Source: an uncultured bacterium
GTDB lineage: Bacteria > Pseudomonadota > Alphaproteobacteria > CAJXXZ01 > 1604HC
DNA: 64,000 bases
Direction: 5' to 3'
Assembly: GCA_913063285.1 (NCBI GenBank)
Contig: CAJXXZ010000002.1
Span: forward strand, 1-64,000
The position numbers were made by a program, and so were the translations under genes. Position 1 is the first letter of the stretch, and every line of letters starts with the position of its first letter. Shown piece after piece: positions 30,708 to 41,013 of this stretch. Below the pieces are notes generated by a model that was given only the letters and a program-made list of their open reading frames with translations, did no database searches and was not told where the DNA came from.

Positions 30708-33149
30708 ATGAATGTTCGTAAAACATTTTTGAAGTATTTTTCAAATAATTCTCATTTAATTTTACCGTCTTTTTCAGTTATACCAAAAAATGACTCATCA
30801 TTATTGTTTATAAACTCAGGAATGGCTCCTTTAAAAGAGTTTTTTTTAGGTACAAAAAATCCACCATCAAACAGATTAACAATGTGTCAAAAGTGTATTC
30901 GAGCTGGAGGTAAGCATAATGATCTTGATGAAGTAGGATATACAAAACGACATCACACATTTTTTGAAATGTTAGGAAATTTTTCATTTGGAGCTTACTC
31001 TAAATCAGAAGCAATAGAATATGCTTGGAAATTTTTGACTCAAACACTAAGTTTAAGTGAAAAAAAATTATGGATAACAGTACATCCACAAGATGAAATT
31101 ACAAAAAAAATATGGCAAAAATTTACATCACAAATAGTCGAGTTAGAGGAAAATGTATGGTCTGTCGGAGATGAAGGACCTTGTGGAATGTGTAGTGAAA
31201 TTTTTTACGATCACGGATCTCATATTCAAGGAACAATTGAACAAGGTGACCGTTTTGTAGAGATATGGAATTTAGTCTTTATGTCACATGAGATGCGTAA
31301 TAATGAAAAATTTGAACTTCCTCAATTATGTATTGATACAGGAATGGGCCTAGAGCGTATGGAAGGAGTTTTACATAACACTAATGATAATTTTGAAATT
31401 CCATTTTTTAAAAATCTATTAAATATCATTCAAAATCAGACTAACACTGACATAAATGCATCATGTAAAATTTTAGCAGATCATAGTCGTAGTGTGTCTA
31501 TCATGATATCTGATGGTATTTTGCCATCATCAGAGAGTCAAGGATATGTATTACGTAGAATTTTGAGACGAGCCTTACGACATGAATTCAACCTTGGAGA
31601 TAAATCTATCATGAATACATGTGCTCAATACGTAATAGAGCAAATGCAAGAAATATATTCTGAATTAAAAAAATATGAAGAAGTTATTTTGTCAAATATT
31701 GATACAGAGCGAAAACAGTTTAAAGAAATTTGTATCAATGGAACGCAAATGTTAAATGATTATATAAAAAAAGAAAGTGGTATTTTATCTGGAAAATTTA
31801 TTTTTAAATTATACGATACATACGGATTACCTATAGATATTGCTAAAGATATTGCACGTGAAAAAAATCGAGATATAGATATTGATGAACTACAAAAATG
31901 TATTCATGAAAGCAAAAAACAATATTTTCAAATTAATAAATCTACTTTACCATCTGAAAAAATAGTAACTCATTTTGACTATGATTCATATGAGATGAAT
32001 AGTAAAGTAGTTGGAATAGTACCACAAAATTCAATACTATGGATAGCTCTAGATTTTACTCCATTTTATGCAGAAAGTGGTGGTCAACAATCGGATATTG
32101 GATACATACAAAACAATAATACAACATTAAAAGTAATTAATGTGCAAAAAAATCAAGATACTATTTGGCATGAATGCGTGATAGAAAAAGGAATTATAAA
32201 AAAGGGTGAAAGTGTTACAGCAAAAATTGATCAAAAAAGACGTAAATCTCTTACTGTTCATCACTCTAGTACTCACTTGTTACTTGCTGAGTTAAATCGT
32301 TATTTTGATCATGAAGTTGTGCAAAAAGGATCATTAGTAACTGATGAATATTTTCGTTTAGATTTTTTATCTTCGACTGGATTATCGAGGAAAACATTAA
32401 ATCAACTTGAAAGTAATCTAAATCATTATATTACACAAAATATTGCAGCAGAAATTTCGTATATGTCATATGAAGAAGCAAAATCTAAAAATATTACCGC
32501 AACATTTGGAGAAAAATATCCAAATATAGTACGTACAGTTACATTTAAAAGCGAAGAAAAAATAATATCAGCTGAATTATGTGGAGGAACACATGTAAAC
32601 AACACAGGAGAAATTGGATCTATATATTTATTAAATGAAAAAGGTATCAGTGCTAATACACGAAGAATTGAAGGTGTAGCAGGTAGTGCTGCAATAAAAT
32701 ATGCTCAAAAATTACGTTTCATAGTTAATGATATAACTCAATTAACACAGTCTACAGAGAGTACAGTAATTGCTGCGATTAAAAAACAGTTATTTAAACA
32801 AACAAAATCATCTGGAAAATTTAAATTACATTTTGTTTCTGAAAAAATTGCATATGCAATCTCTAATGAATATGATAATGCAATGATGAGGCAGTTAGCT
32901 GATACAATGCAGAAAAAACATCCTATTTCAATTATTATCGATCATGGAAAAACTTTATCATTTATGGTGAGAGTTCGAGATGATCATTCATATTCAGCTG
33001 TAAATATATTAAATGAAATTATCAAAAAATGTGAAGGAAGAGGAGGTGGAAAACAATATGTAGCATTTGGTTCTGGAAAAGTGCATTATTTACAACAAAT
33101 CATTGATTATATAAATGAGCTAAATCTAAATCAATTTAAAATTAAATAA
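30708..33149 (+). CDS. alaS: Alanyl-tRNA synthetase
   Basis: FINSGMAPLKEFFLG, MCQKCIRAGGKHNDLDEVG, HHSSTHLLL, CGGTHVNNTGEIG. Confidence 0.96.
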   Translation: MNVRKTFLKYFSNNSHLILPSFSVIPKNDSSLLFINSGMAPLKEFFLGTKNPPSNRLTMCQKCIRAGGKHNDLDEVGYTKRHHTFFEMLGNFSFGAYSKSEAIEYAWKFLTQTLSLSEKKLWITVHPQDEITKKIWQKFTSQIVELEENVWSVGDEGPCGMCSEIFYDHGSHIQGTIEQGDRFVEIWNLVFMSHEMRNNEKFELPQLCIDTGMGLERMEGVLHNTNDNFEIPFFKNLLNIIQNQTNTDINASCKILADHSRSVSIMISDGILPSSESQGYVLRRILRRALRHEFNLGDKSIMNTCAQYVIEQMQEIYSELKKYEEVILSNIDTERKQFKEICINGTQMLNDYIKKESGILSGKFIFKLYDTYGLPIDIAKDIAREKNRDIDIDELQKCIHESKKQYFQINKSTLPSEKIVTHFDYDSYEMNSKVVGIVPQNSILWIALDFTPFYAESGGQQSDIGYIQNNNTTLKVINVQKNQDTIWHECVIEKGIIKKGESVTAKIDQKRRKSLTVHHSSTHLLLAELNRYFDHEVVQKGSLVTDEYFRLDFLSSTGLSRKTLNQLESNLNHYITQNIAAEISYMSYEEAKSKNITATFGEKYPNIVRTVTFKSEEKIISAELCGGTHVNNTGEIGSIYLLNEKGISANTRRIEGVAGSAAIKYAQKLRFIVNDITQLTQSTESTVIAAIKKQLFKQTKSSGKFKLHFVSEKIAYAISNEYDNAMMRQLADTMQKKHPISIIIDHGKTLSFMVRVRDDHSYSAVNILNEIIKKCEGRGGGKQYVAFGSGKVHYLQQIIDYINELNLNQFKIK

Positions 33150-33282
33150 TCACACAAAAATATAAAAAGAGATATTATATAATTGAGATATTTTCTCTTA
33201 AATAAAGAACATGTAATTTAAAATTTTATATATACTGTAGGAAGGTTAAAAAATTTTCAAAAATAAAATTATAAATTACAAA

Positions 33283-34551
33283 TTACAAACTTTCAAACAA
33301 TCCATCAAGATTTTGCTTTTTTTGTTTTTTGACTTTTTTTACAGGTTTTTCTTGAGGAACAAATTTTTTAATATATTCTTTCAACTTTTTCATTCCTTTT
33401 ACATCAAGATATTCAAATAAACATTTTACTGACTGAGGATTTATACTATTTTTCTTTTTTCGCATTCCATAATGTAGATGTGCGGAAGTTGCAATACCAG
33501 TACTACCTACATATCCAATAATTGTTCCTTTAGTAATTTTAGATCCTTTATGTATACCTCGAGCAAATTTATGCAAATGTCCATAAAAAGTTATTAATCC
33601 TTCAGCATGCTCAATTTCAACATAGTTACCATATCCCGACATATAGTCCACTTTCTTTACAATTCCATCCGCAGGTGTAATAATTTTTGTTCCTGTTTTA
33701 GCCGCAATGTCTATACCATCATGAAAACGCCGAGTTTTAAATATAGGATGAATTCTAAATCCATATCTGGAAGATATTCTTCCAACCACAGGCATTTCAA
33801 GTTGTTCAATTTTATCTAGTCTTTTTCCTTTTTCATTAAATACACCGCTTTTATTCTCAAATTCAACAAGATGTACTGGTGTTTTTCCAACTTTCAATTC
33901 TAAAAAGTTAAGAGTCGGCATTTTGCCAAGTTTATCATATGTAGTATAGCCTACCGTAAAATTTTTCACATTTTTACATCCAGATAACTTCATCCATCTT
34001 CGCACCTTTTGTACAAAATGTGTTGGCAAATTATTCAGATTTTTGGTAGTAATATTTTTATGATGACATTTATGTTTAGTGTTCCAGATTGGAACACATT
34101 CTCCATTTTTATATATTAATGAAAATGAATATCCAAATCCGTTAAACTGTAATTCTGTTATTAAAAATCTAGGACCAATCCATTTTCCTTGTACATTAAC
34201 CTTTGAACCTTTGAGCCATTCATATGAAACTATATTTCGCAAAGATTGAGCTATATTTTGTACGATTTGTAAATCAACACCATATTGAGCTAGAGCAACT
34301 TCTAAACTCTCTCCATCAAAAACATGAGTATATAAACACGTTTGTGAAACATTGAACTCTAAGGGCTTAACAATTTGCTTAGGCTGATATAGTAAAATAT
34401 GTATCATTAATACGGATAAAATTCTTATTAATGCTGAAGGTGTATTACTAACTATAAAAGTCTTATAATATGAGAATAAATTTGCTACAGAAATCAGTGT
34501 ATTAACTAGCCAAAAACGAACTTCATAAATAAAAAGGTTTAAAACTCTCAC
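33283..34551 (-). CDS. M23-family (LytM) peptidase
   Basis: HDGIDIAAKTGTKIITPADGIV...GYGNYVEIEHAEGLITFYGHL...SAHLHYGMR with Zn ligands. Confidence 0.9.
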   Translation of the reverse strand: MRVLNLFIYEVRFWLVNTLISVANLFSYYKTFIVSNTPSALIRILSVLMIHILLYQPKQIVKPLEFNVSQTCLYTHVFDGESLEVALAQYGVDLQIVQNIAQSLRNIVSYEWLKGSKVNVQGKWIGPRFLITELQFNGFGYSFSLIYKNGECVPIWNTKHKCHHKNITTKNLNNLPTHFVQKVRRWMKLSGCKNVKNFTVGYTTYDKLGKMPTLNFLELKVGKTPVHLVEFENKSGVFNEKGKRLDKIEQLEMPVVGRISSRYGFRIHPIFKTRRFHDGIDIAAKTGTKIITPADGIVKKVDYMSGYGNYVEIEHAEGLITFYGHLHKFARGIHKGSKITKGTIIGYVGSTGIATSAHLHYGMRKKKNSINPQSVKCLFEYLDVKGMKKLKEYIKKFVPQEKPVKKVKKQKKQNLDGLFESL

Positions 34552-34584
34552 TTATTTCAAGTATACTACTACATAATTCAATAA

Positions 34585-35478
34585 TCAATCACTTATTTTA
34601 TTTTTTGATAGTGGATGATATTTTTTTACAACATCATACATTTTTTGATCTTGAATATGAGTATAAATTTCAGTTGTATTTATATTAGCATGACCCAAAA
34701 TTTTTTGCACTTCTACTAAATTCATATCTTTTTGTAGTAAATCCGAACCAAGTCTATGTCGTAATTTATGAGGAGAAATAAAGTTTGAATTAATACCAAC
34801 CTTTACTGCTAGTTTTTTCATCATTAAAAATACACTTTGCCTTGTAACATGACTATTTCTTGATGGCCATAAAAATATTAGATTTTTTCCAAATTTTGAT
34901 CTGTAAGGAATATAATTTTTCAATGCTTCAATTGCAGATTTATTCATAAATACTGCACGTTCTTTACCTCCTTTTCCTATTACATAAAAATGCATTTTTT
35001 CTCCTTTTAAAATTAAATTTATATTAGATTGATGTAAAGATACAAACTCTTGAATTCTTAATCCAGTACTATATAACATCTCTAACATTGCTAATAATCT
35101 AATATCATAATAATTTTTTAAGTTCAGTGCATTCTTCATCTTTGATAATTCTATATGAGATACCATCTTCGGTATTTTTAGCTTTTTTTTCAAACGCGGT
35201 ACAATATATTTAATATTTAAATTTAACTCTCTTGCACAAAACTCAAACCACTGCCGAATACTTGTCAAACGTCTAATTTTTGTACTCTCTATGCAATTCA
35301 TTTCAGAGATATATTTAACAAGTATATTATCAAAAAATATTTCATCTTGTTTTGCCCAAGCAATAAAATGTGTTATATCATTTTTATATGCGGAAATAGT
35401 ATTTGGTGATAAATTTTTCTCACTAATTAGCATGTCTAGATATAGATCAACACTAGAAAACAACTGATTAAGTATCAT
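34585..35478 (-). CDS. Tyrosine recombinase XerC/XerD
   Basis: STGLRIQEFVSL, SPHKLRHRLGSDLL, LGHANINTTEIYTH catalytic motifs. Confidence 0.9.
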   Translation of the reverse strand: MILNQLFSSVDLYLDMLISEKNLSPNTISAYKNDITHFIAWAKQDEIFFDNILVKYISEMNCIESTKIRRLTSIRQWFEFCARELNLNIKYIVPRLKKKLKIPKMVSHIELSKMKNALNLKNYYDIRLLAMLEMLYSTGLRIQEFVSLHQSNINLILKGEKMHFYVIGKGGKERAVFMNKSAIEALKNYIPYRSKFGKNLIFLWPSRNSHVTRQSVFLMMKKLAVKVGINSNFISPHKLRHRLGSDLLQKDMNLVEVQKILGHANINTTEIYTHIQDQKMYDVVKKYHPLSKNKISD

Positions 35479-35503
35479 TTAAAAAAGTAAAATTTATTTA
35501 TCA

Positions 35504-36766
35504 TCATTCCCTCAACTCCCTTTTTTTCCATTGAACTATAATTTCTCCAGAGCAAAATAACAAAAGTGATAATATTAGTTCTCTAACTTCAACACTAAAT
35601 AAACATAACATAACGTAACTTAATGCAATAAGAAAAATAATAAATTTAAACGATATAATTTCTCTAACTAAAATTATCCAGGCAAAAATTGATACAAGGT
35701 ATATCCATAAAGCAATATTTGTAGCCATATTCACAATAAATTGATAAGAATTTTCAGCAAATAATGATATGCATAGTGTGATAAATGTAATTGAACAAGA
35801 GATTGCCAAAGCTAAATATGGTGAGTTATTTTCATTGCGCGCATTAAAAAATTTAGGAAATAAGTTTTTCTGTTCTGACATAAAAATACCTGTTGTCATT
35901 GTCCAGCTATTCAAGGAAGCAACATATAAGATAGAAATCAAAAAATATCCTATAGCTGTTGCTATACCTGAATATTCGATAGGTACAATTGAAACTAATA
36001 AATCTGTATACGGAGATGTAGAATTTTTTAATTTTTCTATTGGTATAAGTTTCATCATAGCCCATAATCCTAAAATATAAACTACAAAACAAATTGTGAT
36101 ACCAAAAATAAGAGCTTTTGGTATATTTTGAGTTGAATTCTCCACACAATCTGGAGGTAATAGTGCAGTTTCAATACCTACAAATCCCCAAAGAGTCAAA
36201 TACATACTTTTAATTACACCAGAACTTACTGAAAGGTTTGAATATTCTATATTTTGCCTACTTTGTATAGCAAAAATTGTACAAATTGCAGGTAGTACAA
36301 TTAATAAAATCAACTTAAATACTGTAAGAAGCACTTCTAGTTTTTGTGTCGTATGTAAGTTAAAGCAATTTAATTTATATATCATGTATATTAGCAAAGT
36401 ATATAATACTAATAGTATTAGTGAATTTGTTGTGCAAATTCTAAATAATGCTACAGCAAAAGTTGCATTTCCTATAGATGCTCCTAAAACCCAACTCCAT
36501 AATATCCATATTTTAATTCTTCTCATTGACTCGTAAGATAGGCTAAATGCTTCTCCTATAAAGTCATGTAGACCTTTTGCTTCAGGTATTCTTTGCTGAA
36601 GAGAAACAAATAAATATCCTAAAGAAAATGCTCCTATAGCACTGAGAATCCATCCAATAAAAGCATAACCTCCAAATTCAGCAAGCTCTTTTGGCAAAAA
36701 TAATGCTCCAGATCCTACTAAATTACTTACTAATAAAGCTGTAAGCCCAACTAAGTTTAGCTTCAT
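35504..36766 (-). CDS. APC-family amino acid permease
   Basis: Multi-TM; LTALLVSNLVGSGALFLPKELAEFGGYAFIGW...WGFVGIETALLPPDCVEN. Confidence 0.82.
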   Translation of the reverse strand: MKLNLVGLTALLVSNLVGSGALFLPKELAEFGGYAFIGWILSAIGAFSLGYLFVSLQQRIPEAKGLHDFIGEAFSLSYESMRRIKIWILWSWVLGASIGNATFAVALFRICTTNSLILLVLYTLLIYMIYKLNCFNLHTTQKLEVLLTVFKLILLIVLPAICTIFAIQSRQNIEYSNLSVSSGVIKSMYLTLWGFVGIETALLPPDCVENSTQNIPKALIFGITICFVVYILGLWAMMKLIPIEKLKNSTSPYTDLLVSIVPIEYSGIATAIGYFLISILYVASLNSWTMTTGIFMSEQKNLFPKFFNARNENNSPYLALAISCSITFITLCISLFAENSYQFIVNMATNIALWIYLVSIFAWIILVREIISFKFIIFLIALSYVMLCLFSVEVRELILSLLLFCSGEIIVQWKKRELRE

Positions 36767-36910
36767 ATTTCAATTCTATTAAAATAATTGTAAAATGCAA
36801 GTTTATGTATAAAATCTGTCTTAAGATTATAACTAATAAAATTTAAATGATATTAAATACTATTTATACAGTTATTATGATTTGTTTTGATAAATTATAA
36901 TAAAACTAAT

Positions 36911-37219
36911 CTAAGTATTTCCTTTCAGTTCAACTTTTTCTATTACAACCTTTGTCAAACAAGCTCTATATCCATTACATTTTCTATGATTATGTCTTCT
37001 AAGTTTTTTAAAAACTAATACCTTTTTTCCTTTTCCATGTTCTAATACACGGCCGACAACTTTACCACTTGTGGACATTTCACTTTCATTCATACCACCT
37101 AAAACTTCAAAATTTACTTCATCTCCAACATTTTTATGTAATCGATGACACATCACAACATCACCAACATTTACCAAATATTGAGATCCATTTTTATGCA
37201 AACGCACTACTGCAGTCAT
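36911..37219 (-). CDS. rplU: 50S ribosomal protein L21
   Basis: MTAVVRLHKNGSQYLVNVGDVV...KVLVFKKLRRHNHRKCNGYRACLTKVVIEKV; start moved to internal MTAVV. Confidence 0.9.
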   Translation of the reverse strand: MTAVVRLHKNGSQYLVNVGDVVMCHRLHKNVGDEVNFEVLGGMNESEMSTSGKVVGRVLEHGKGKKVLVFKKLRRHNHRKCNGYRACLTKVVIEKVELKGNT

Positions 37220-37314
37220 ACTTAAAAGTATGTTCATTTTAATTGAAATTGTCAATAGATTGATATAAAAATTTGTAGATTGACATAAAATTAATAATAT
37301 AGGAAAGTATTTTT

Positions 37315-37620
37315 ATGACAAATGACAACCTTGAAAAACAAAATTCAAGCACAGGAAAAACTGTTTTATATTTTTGGGCTCCTTGGTGTGCACCATGTAC
37401 TCAATTTTCTTCATGCTTTGAAGCTGCTTCAAATCAAATTAAAACAGCTTCATTTATTAAACATAATGTTGATGATAGTGTATCCACGGCAAATAGCTTT
37501 GCAGTTCGCAGTGTACCAACTGTAATTGTGCTCTCAAACGGCAAAGAAATCGCAAGAACTTCAGGATCAAAAACAGAAGAAGAATTTATAGAATGGTTAA
37601 ATTCGGCTCTAAATGATTGA
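37315..37620 (+). CDS. Thioredoxin-like protein with CAPC active site
   Basis: TVLYFWAPWCAPCTQF...NSFAVRSVPTVIVLSNGKEI. Confidence 0.9.
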   Translation: MTNDNLEKQNSSTGKTVLYFWAPWCAPCTQFSSCFEAASNQIKTASFIKHNVDDSVSTANSFAVRSVPTVIVLSNGKEIARTSGSKTEEEFIEWLNSALND

Positions 37621-38179
37621 AAATCCATACGGAATTTCTATACACTTTATAGATAATAGTATGGTGATAACTGCTTGGCTTGATAATCAAACTTATCAAA
37701 TCACAACACAAGATGCATACAGTGAACTTATTCCTCAGTTACAAAAATTTAATTTACACAACTTGCAATGGATAAAAGTTTTACGAGGGCCAGGATCGTT
37801 TTCAAGTATAAAAGTAGTACTTGCAACAGCTCAAGCTTTACGACTAGCATTACCTCATATTAAAATCTTAGGAGTTACTCTTAATGAAATTATAAGATCA
37901 ATTAAAAATTACGAATCAGTACCTATTGTTTTAAAGCTTAATACTACAATTTGGTATGTTTTTGAAACAGAATGGAAAATTTATCACTATTCTTCTCTAG
38001 TAAATTTAAAATCATGTACAACTCCTCATTTTAATGAGTTAAATAAAATCACAAAAGCAGAATATATTTCTTGGCCAAATATTTCAGAAGGAATTAAAAA
38101 TGCAAAAGGTAGTGATGACCTATCACCTCTATATCTTTATCTATCTTCAGAAGAAATATTAAATAATATGAACAAATAG
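37613..38179 (+). CDS. tsaB: TsaB-like tRNA threonylcarbamoyladenosine biosynthesis protein
   Basis: VLRGPGSFSSIKVVLATAQALRLALPHIKILGV matches TsaB GPGSFTGLR...ATAQGLA; otherwise short and divergent. Confidence 0.72.
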   Translation: MIENPYGISIHFIDNSMVITAWLDNQTYQITTQDAYSELIPQLQKFNLHNLQWIKVLRGPGSFSSIKVVLATAQALRLALPHIKILGVTLNEIIRSIKNYESVPIVLKLNTTIWYVFETEWKIYHYSSLVNLKSCTTPHFNELNKITKAEYISWPNISEGIKNAKGSDDLSPLYLYLSSEEILNNMNK

Positions 38180-38237
38180 CTTTGTATGCTGAAATGTTTT
38201 AATATAAAACTATTGATAAAATTTTGTTTAAAATAAA

Positions 38238-38309
38238 CACCTCCTAGGGGAATCGAACCCCTATTATCGCCTTGAGAAGGCGGTGTCCTAACCGTTAGAC
38301 GAAGAAGGC
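38238..38309 (-). tRNA. tRNA-Glu (anticodon CUC by loop position)
   Basis: Reverse strand gccttcttcgtctaacggttaggacaccgccttctcaaggcgataataggggttcgattcccctaggaggtg; 7-bp acceptor, T-arm ggggttcgattcccc, loop ttctcaa. Confidence 0.9.
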
Positions 38310-38406
38310 ATAATTATATTTTAACAGATTATATCATAATGTGTCAAATCCATTTTTTACTTTTTAAGTAAAAATTAATTGATAAACAAAGTATGCGAAT
38401 AAATAC

Positions 38407-39270
38407 TTTCAAAATTAGTTTCTAATATACAAAATTATACTTACTGAATATATTATGATAATAATGCTGCACGAATGTTTCACAATTGTTTCATGAAAGT
38501 TTCACAAAATATCTACAGTAGTTACAAAATTTATGAAATAAAATTATATCAATTTTCATTTAAATTAAATTTTTAGTTGAAATTAATTATTTTATATCAT
38601 TTTATTAACGTTTTTTTTATGCCGAGATAATGGAATGTACTAATATAACTAAATCTTTATTTCTTTTGCTAAAATGTAAATTTAGGTGAACTTACTTATT
38701 CAATAAACTATAAAAACAAATAATTTCAAAATTAGTTTCTAATATTCAAAATTATACTTACTGAATATATTATGATAATAATGCTTCACAAAAGTTTCAC
38801 AATTGTTTTCGTAAAAGTTTCACAAAATATCTATAGTAGTTACAAAATTTATGAAGTCAAATTACATCAATTTTCATTTAAATTAAATTTTTTGCGCAGT
38901 TTTATTAACGTTTTTTTGTGCCGAGATGATGGAATGTACTAATATAACTAAATCTTTATTTCTTTTGCTAAAATGCAAATTTAGGTGAACTTACTTATTC
39001 AATAAACTATAAAAACAAATAATTTCAAAATTAGTTTTCAATATGCAAAATTATACTTACTGAATATATTATGATAATAATGCTTCACAAAAGTTTCACA
39101 ATTGTTTTCATAAAAGTTTCACAAAGTATCTATAGTGGTTACAAAATTTATGAGATAAAATTATATCAACTTTCATTTAAATTAAATATTTTATACAGTT
39201 TTATTAACGTTTTTTTGTGCCGAGATGATGGAATGTACTAATATACTTGGATCTTTATTTCTTTTACTAA
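38407..39270. repeat. Three imperfect tandem copies of a ~299-bp unit containing the rnj 3' end
   Basis: Anchor 'gccgagat(a/g)atggaatgtactaatata' at 38621, 38920 and 39219 (spacing 299); anchor 'tttcaaaattagttt' at 38407, 38724 and 39023. The third copy runs into the real rnj C-terminus. Confidence 0.93.
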
Positions 39271-40915
39271 AACATAAATCTCTGCAACATTTCTTGACTG
39301 TAGATACTAAAGTCTTTTGATTATGCTTATCTTGTGTTGACATTTTCAACAAACATTGACGCAAACCTTCTCTCACATCGTTTTTAAATATATCTGAAGC
39401 TTCACAAACACCAGAAAATGTAGTCACTATCTTAAAATTACCAAATCTATCAACGACAATTGAAATAAATATACATCCACTTTCTAACCAAGTTCTTTCT
39501 AGAATAGTTCGTCCATCTCTAGGAATTAATACTGTACCATCTAGTACTAATTGCCCCACATCAATTTTATCTTTTAGTACATTCATCTTTTGCGGCCCAA
39601 GATACATAATATTACCATTTTCCAAAACTTCAGACTTAAATCCTAATTTTCTTGCAACTTCAGCATGTGCAAGAATATGTCTTACAGATCCATGAACTGG
39701 AATAATCATTTTTGGATTTAAAATTGTATATAATTCTTTTAAATCTTCCTGAGATGGATGTCCGGAAACATGTAAAATTTCATCAACACTATCAGCGGTA
39801 ACTGCGTTAATTCCTCTTCTAGCTAAATGATCTAACATATCATTAATATCTTGCTCTTTTCCTGGAATTGCACGAGCGGAAATCAATACACTATCTCCTT
39901 TATCTAAAGATACTCTTGGATGTACTCCTTCAGATAAACGACGCATACCGGAATTTAATTCTCCTTGTGAGCCAGTACAAATTAAAAGCATTTTATCTCT
40001 ATCAATTTTTCGAACTTCATCTTCAGAGACAAATGTTGGTAGATCTTTTAGATATCCAAGCTCATATGAAACTTCTTTAATTCTCTGCAAAGCGCGTCCA
40101 ACAAGAGCAACTTTTCTTCCATATTTTCTCGCTAACCTGGCACAAGTATCAATTCTAGCAACATTAGATGAAAAACATACTATTACGATTCTTCCTTTTG
40201 TTTTTCTAGCAAAAACTTTATCTAATGCATCAAAAACATCCTGCTCAGAAGGTACCTTACCAGCATTCATTGCATTAGTCGAATCTCCAACAACTGCTAA
40301 TACTCCCTCTTTTCCGATTTCTTCTAATCGTTTCATAGCTGTAACTTCACCTACTCTAGGATTTGCATCAAATTTCCAATCTCCAGTATGCACTATATTT
40401 CCACATTCTGTTTTGATATATAACATTGCATTATCCGGAATTGAATGTGTAACAGAAACCCACTGAACTACAAATGGACCAAAATGTCTTACCTCTCCAA
40501 GTGGAACCTCTTCAATCTCAGCATTTACTCCATGATCATCCATTTTTCTCTTGATTAATGCTGATGTAAATGGTGTGGAATAAAGTGGTTTGTTTAAAAA
40601 TTTATACAAATATGGTAAAGCTCCAATATGATCTTCATGTCCATGAGTAAGTAAAACACCAACTATATCCTCTGGATCTATTGATTGAATTAAATCAATC
40701 TTTGGCATAGCTACATTTGCTCCAGGTAGATTTTCAAAAGTCAATCCAACATCTACAATCAACCACTTTCCTTTATAATGATATAAATTTAAATTCATAC
40801 CAAACTTACCAGTGCCTCCAAGTGGAATAAAATATAATCCATTAAAGTCTAGTTTTAAATCCTGAACGCTATTAATAGTGACTTTATCATTAATAGAACG
40901 TATTTCTTCGTTCAT
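39191..40915 (-). CDS. rnj: Ribonuclease J
   Basis: IPLGGTGKFGMNLNLY, LTHGHEDHIGALPYL, PVHGSVRH; start at MNEEIRS after GGAGGT. Confidence 0.93.
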   Translation of the reverse strand: MNEEIRSINDKVTINSVQDLKLDFNGLYFIPLGGTGKFGMNLNLYHYKGKWLIVDVGLTFENLPGANVAMPKIDLIQSIDPEDIVGVLLTHGHEDHIGALPYLYKFLNKPLYSTPFTSALIKRKMDDHGVNAEIEEVPLGEVRHFGPFVVQWVSVTHSIPDNAMLYIKTECGNIVHTGDWKFDANPRVGEVTAMKRLEEIGKEGVLAVVGDSTNAMNAGKVPSEQDVFDALDKVFARKTKGRIVIVCFSSNVARIDTCARLARKYGRKVALVGRALQRIKEVSYELGYLKDLPTFVSEDEVRKIDRDKMLLICTGSQGELNSGMRRLSEGVHPRVSLDKGDSVLISARAIPGKEQDINDMLDHLARRGINAVTADSVDEILHVSGHPSQEDLKELYTILNPKMIIPVHGSVRHILAHAEVARKLGFKSEVLENGNIMYLGPQKMNVLKDKIDVGQLVLDGTVLIPRDGRTILERTWLESGCIFISIVVDRFGNFKIVTTFSGVCEASDIFKNDVREGLRQCLLKMSTQDKHNQKTLVSTVKKCCRDLCFSKRNKDPSILVHSIISAQKNVNKTV

Positions 40916-41013
40916 AGTAACCTCCAATTCATCTTCTAAGTTGGAAGAATTCTATCATTAAAATATCGTAAAAGATAGTGTTAATTTATATATTTATTAA
41001 TATAATATTAACG

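Noticed and set aside
34585-35478. Tyrosine recombinase as a phage integrase marking an island
   Set aside because: Sequence and housekeeping context fit chromosomal XerC/D; no phage genes or att repeats seen nearby.
38407-39270. CRISPR array
   Set aside because: Unit is ~299 bp with no short repeat/spacer alternation; it is a tandem duplication of the rnj tail.
38407-39270. Replication origin
   Set aside because: AT-rich and repeated, but no DnaA boxes (TTATCCACA) seen and no flanking origin genes; not supportable.
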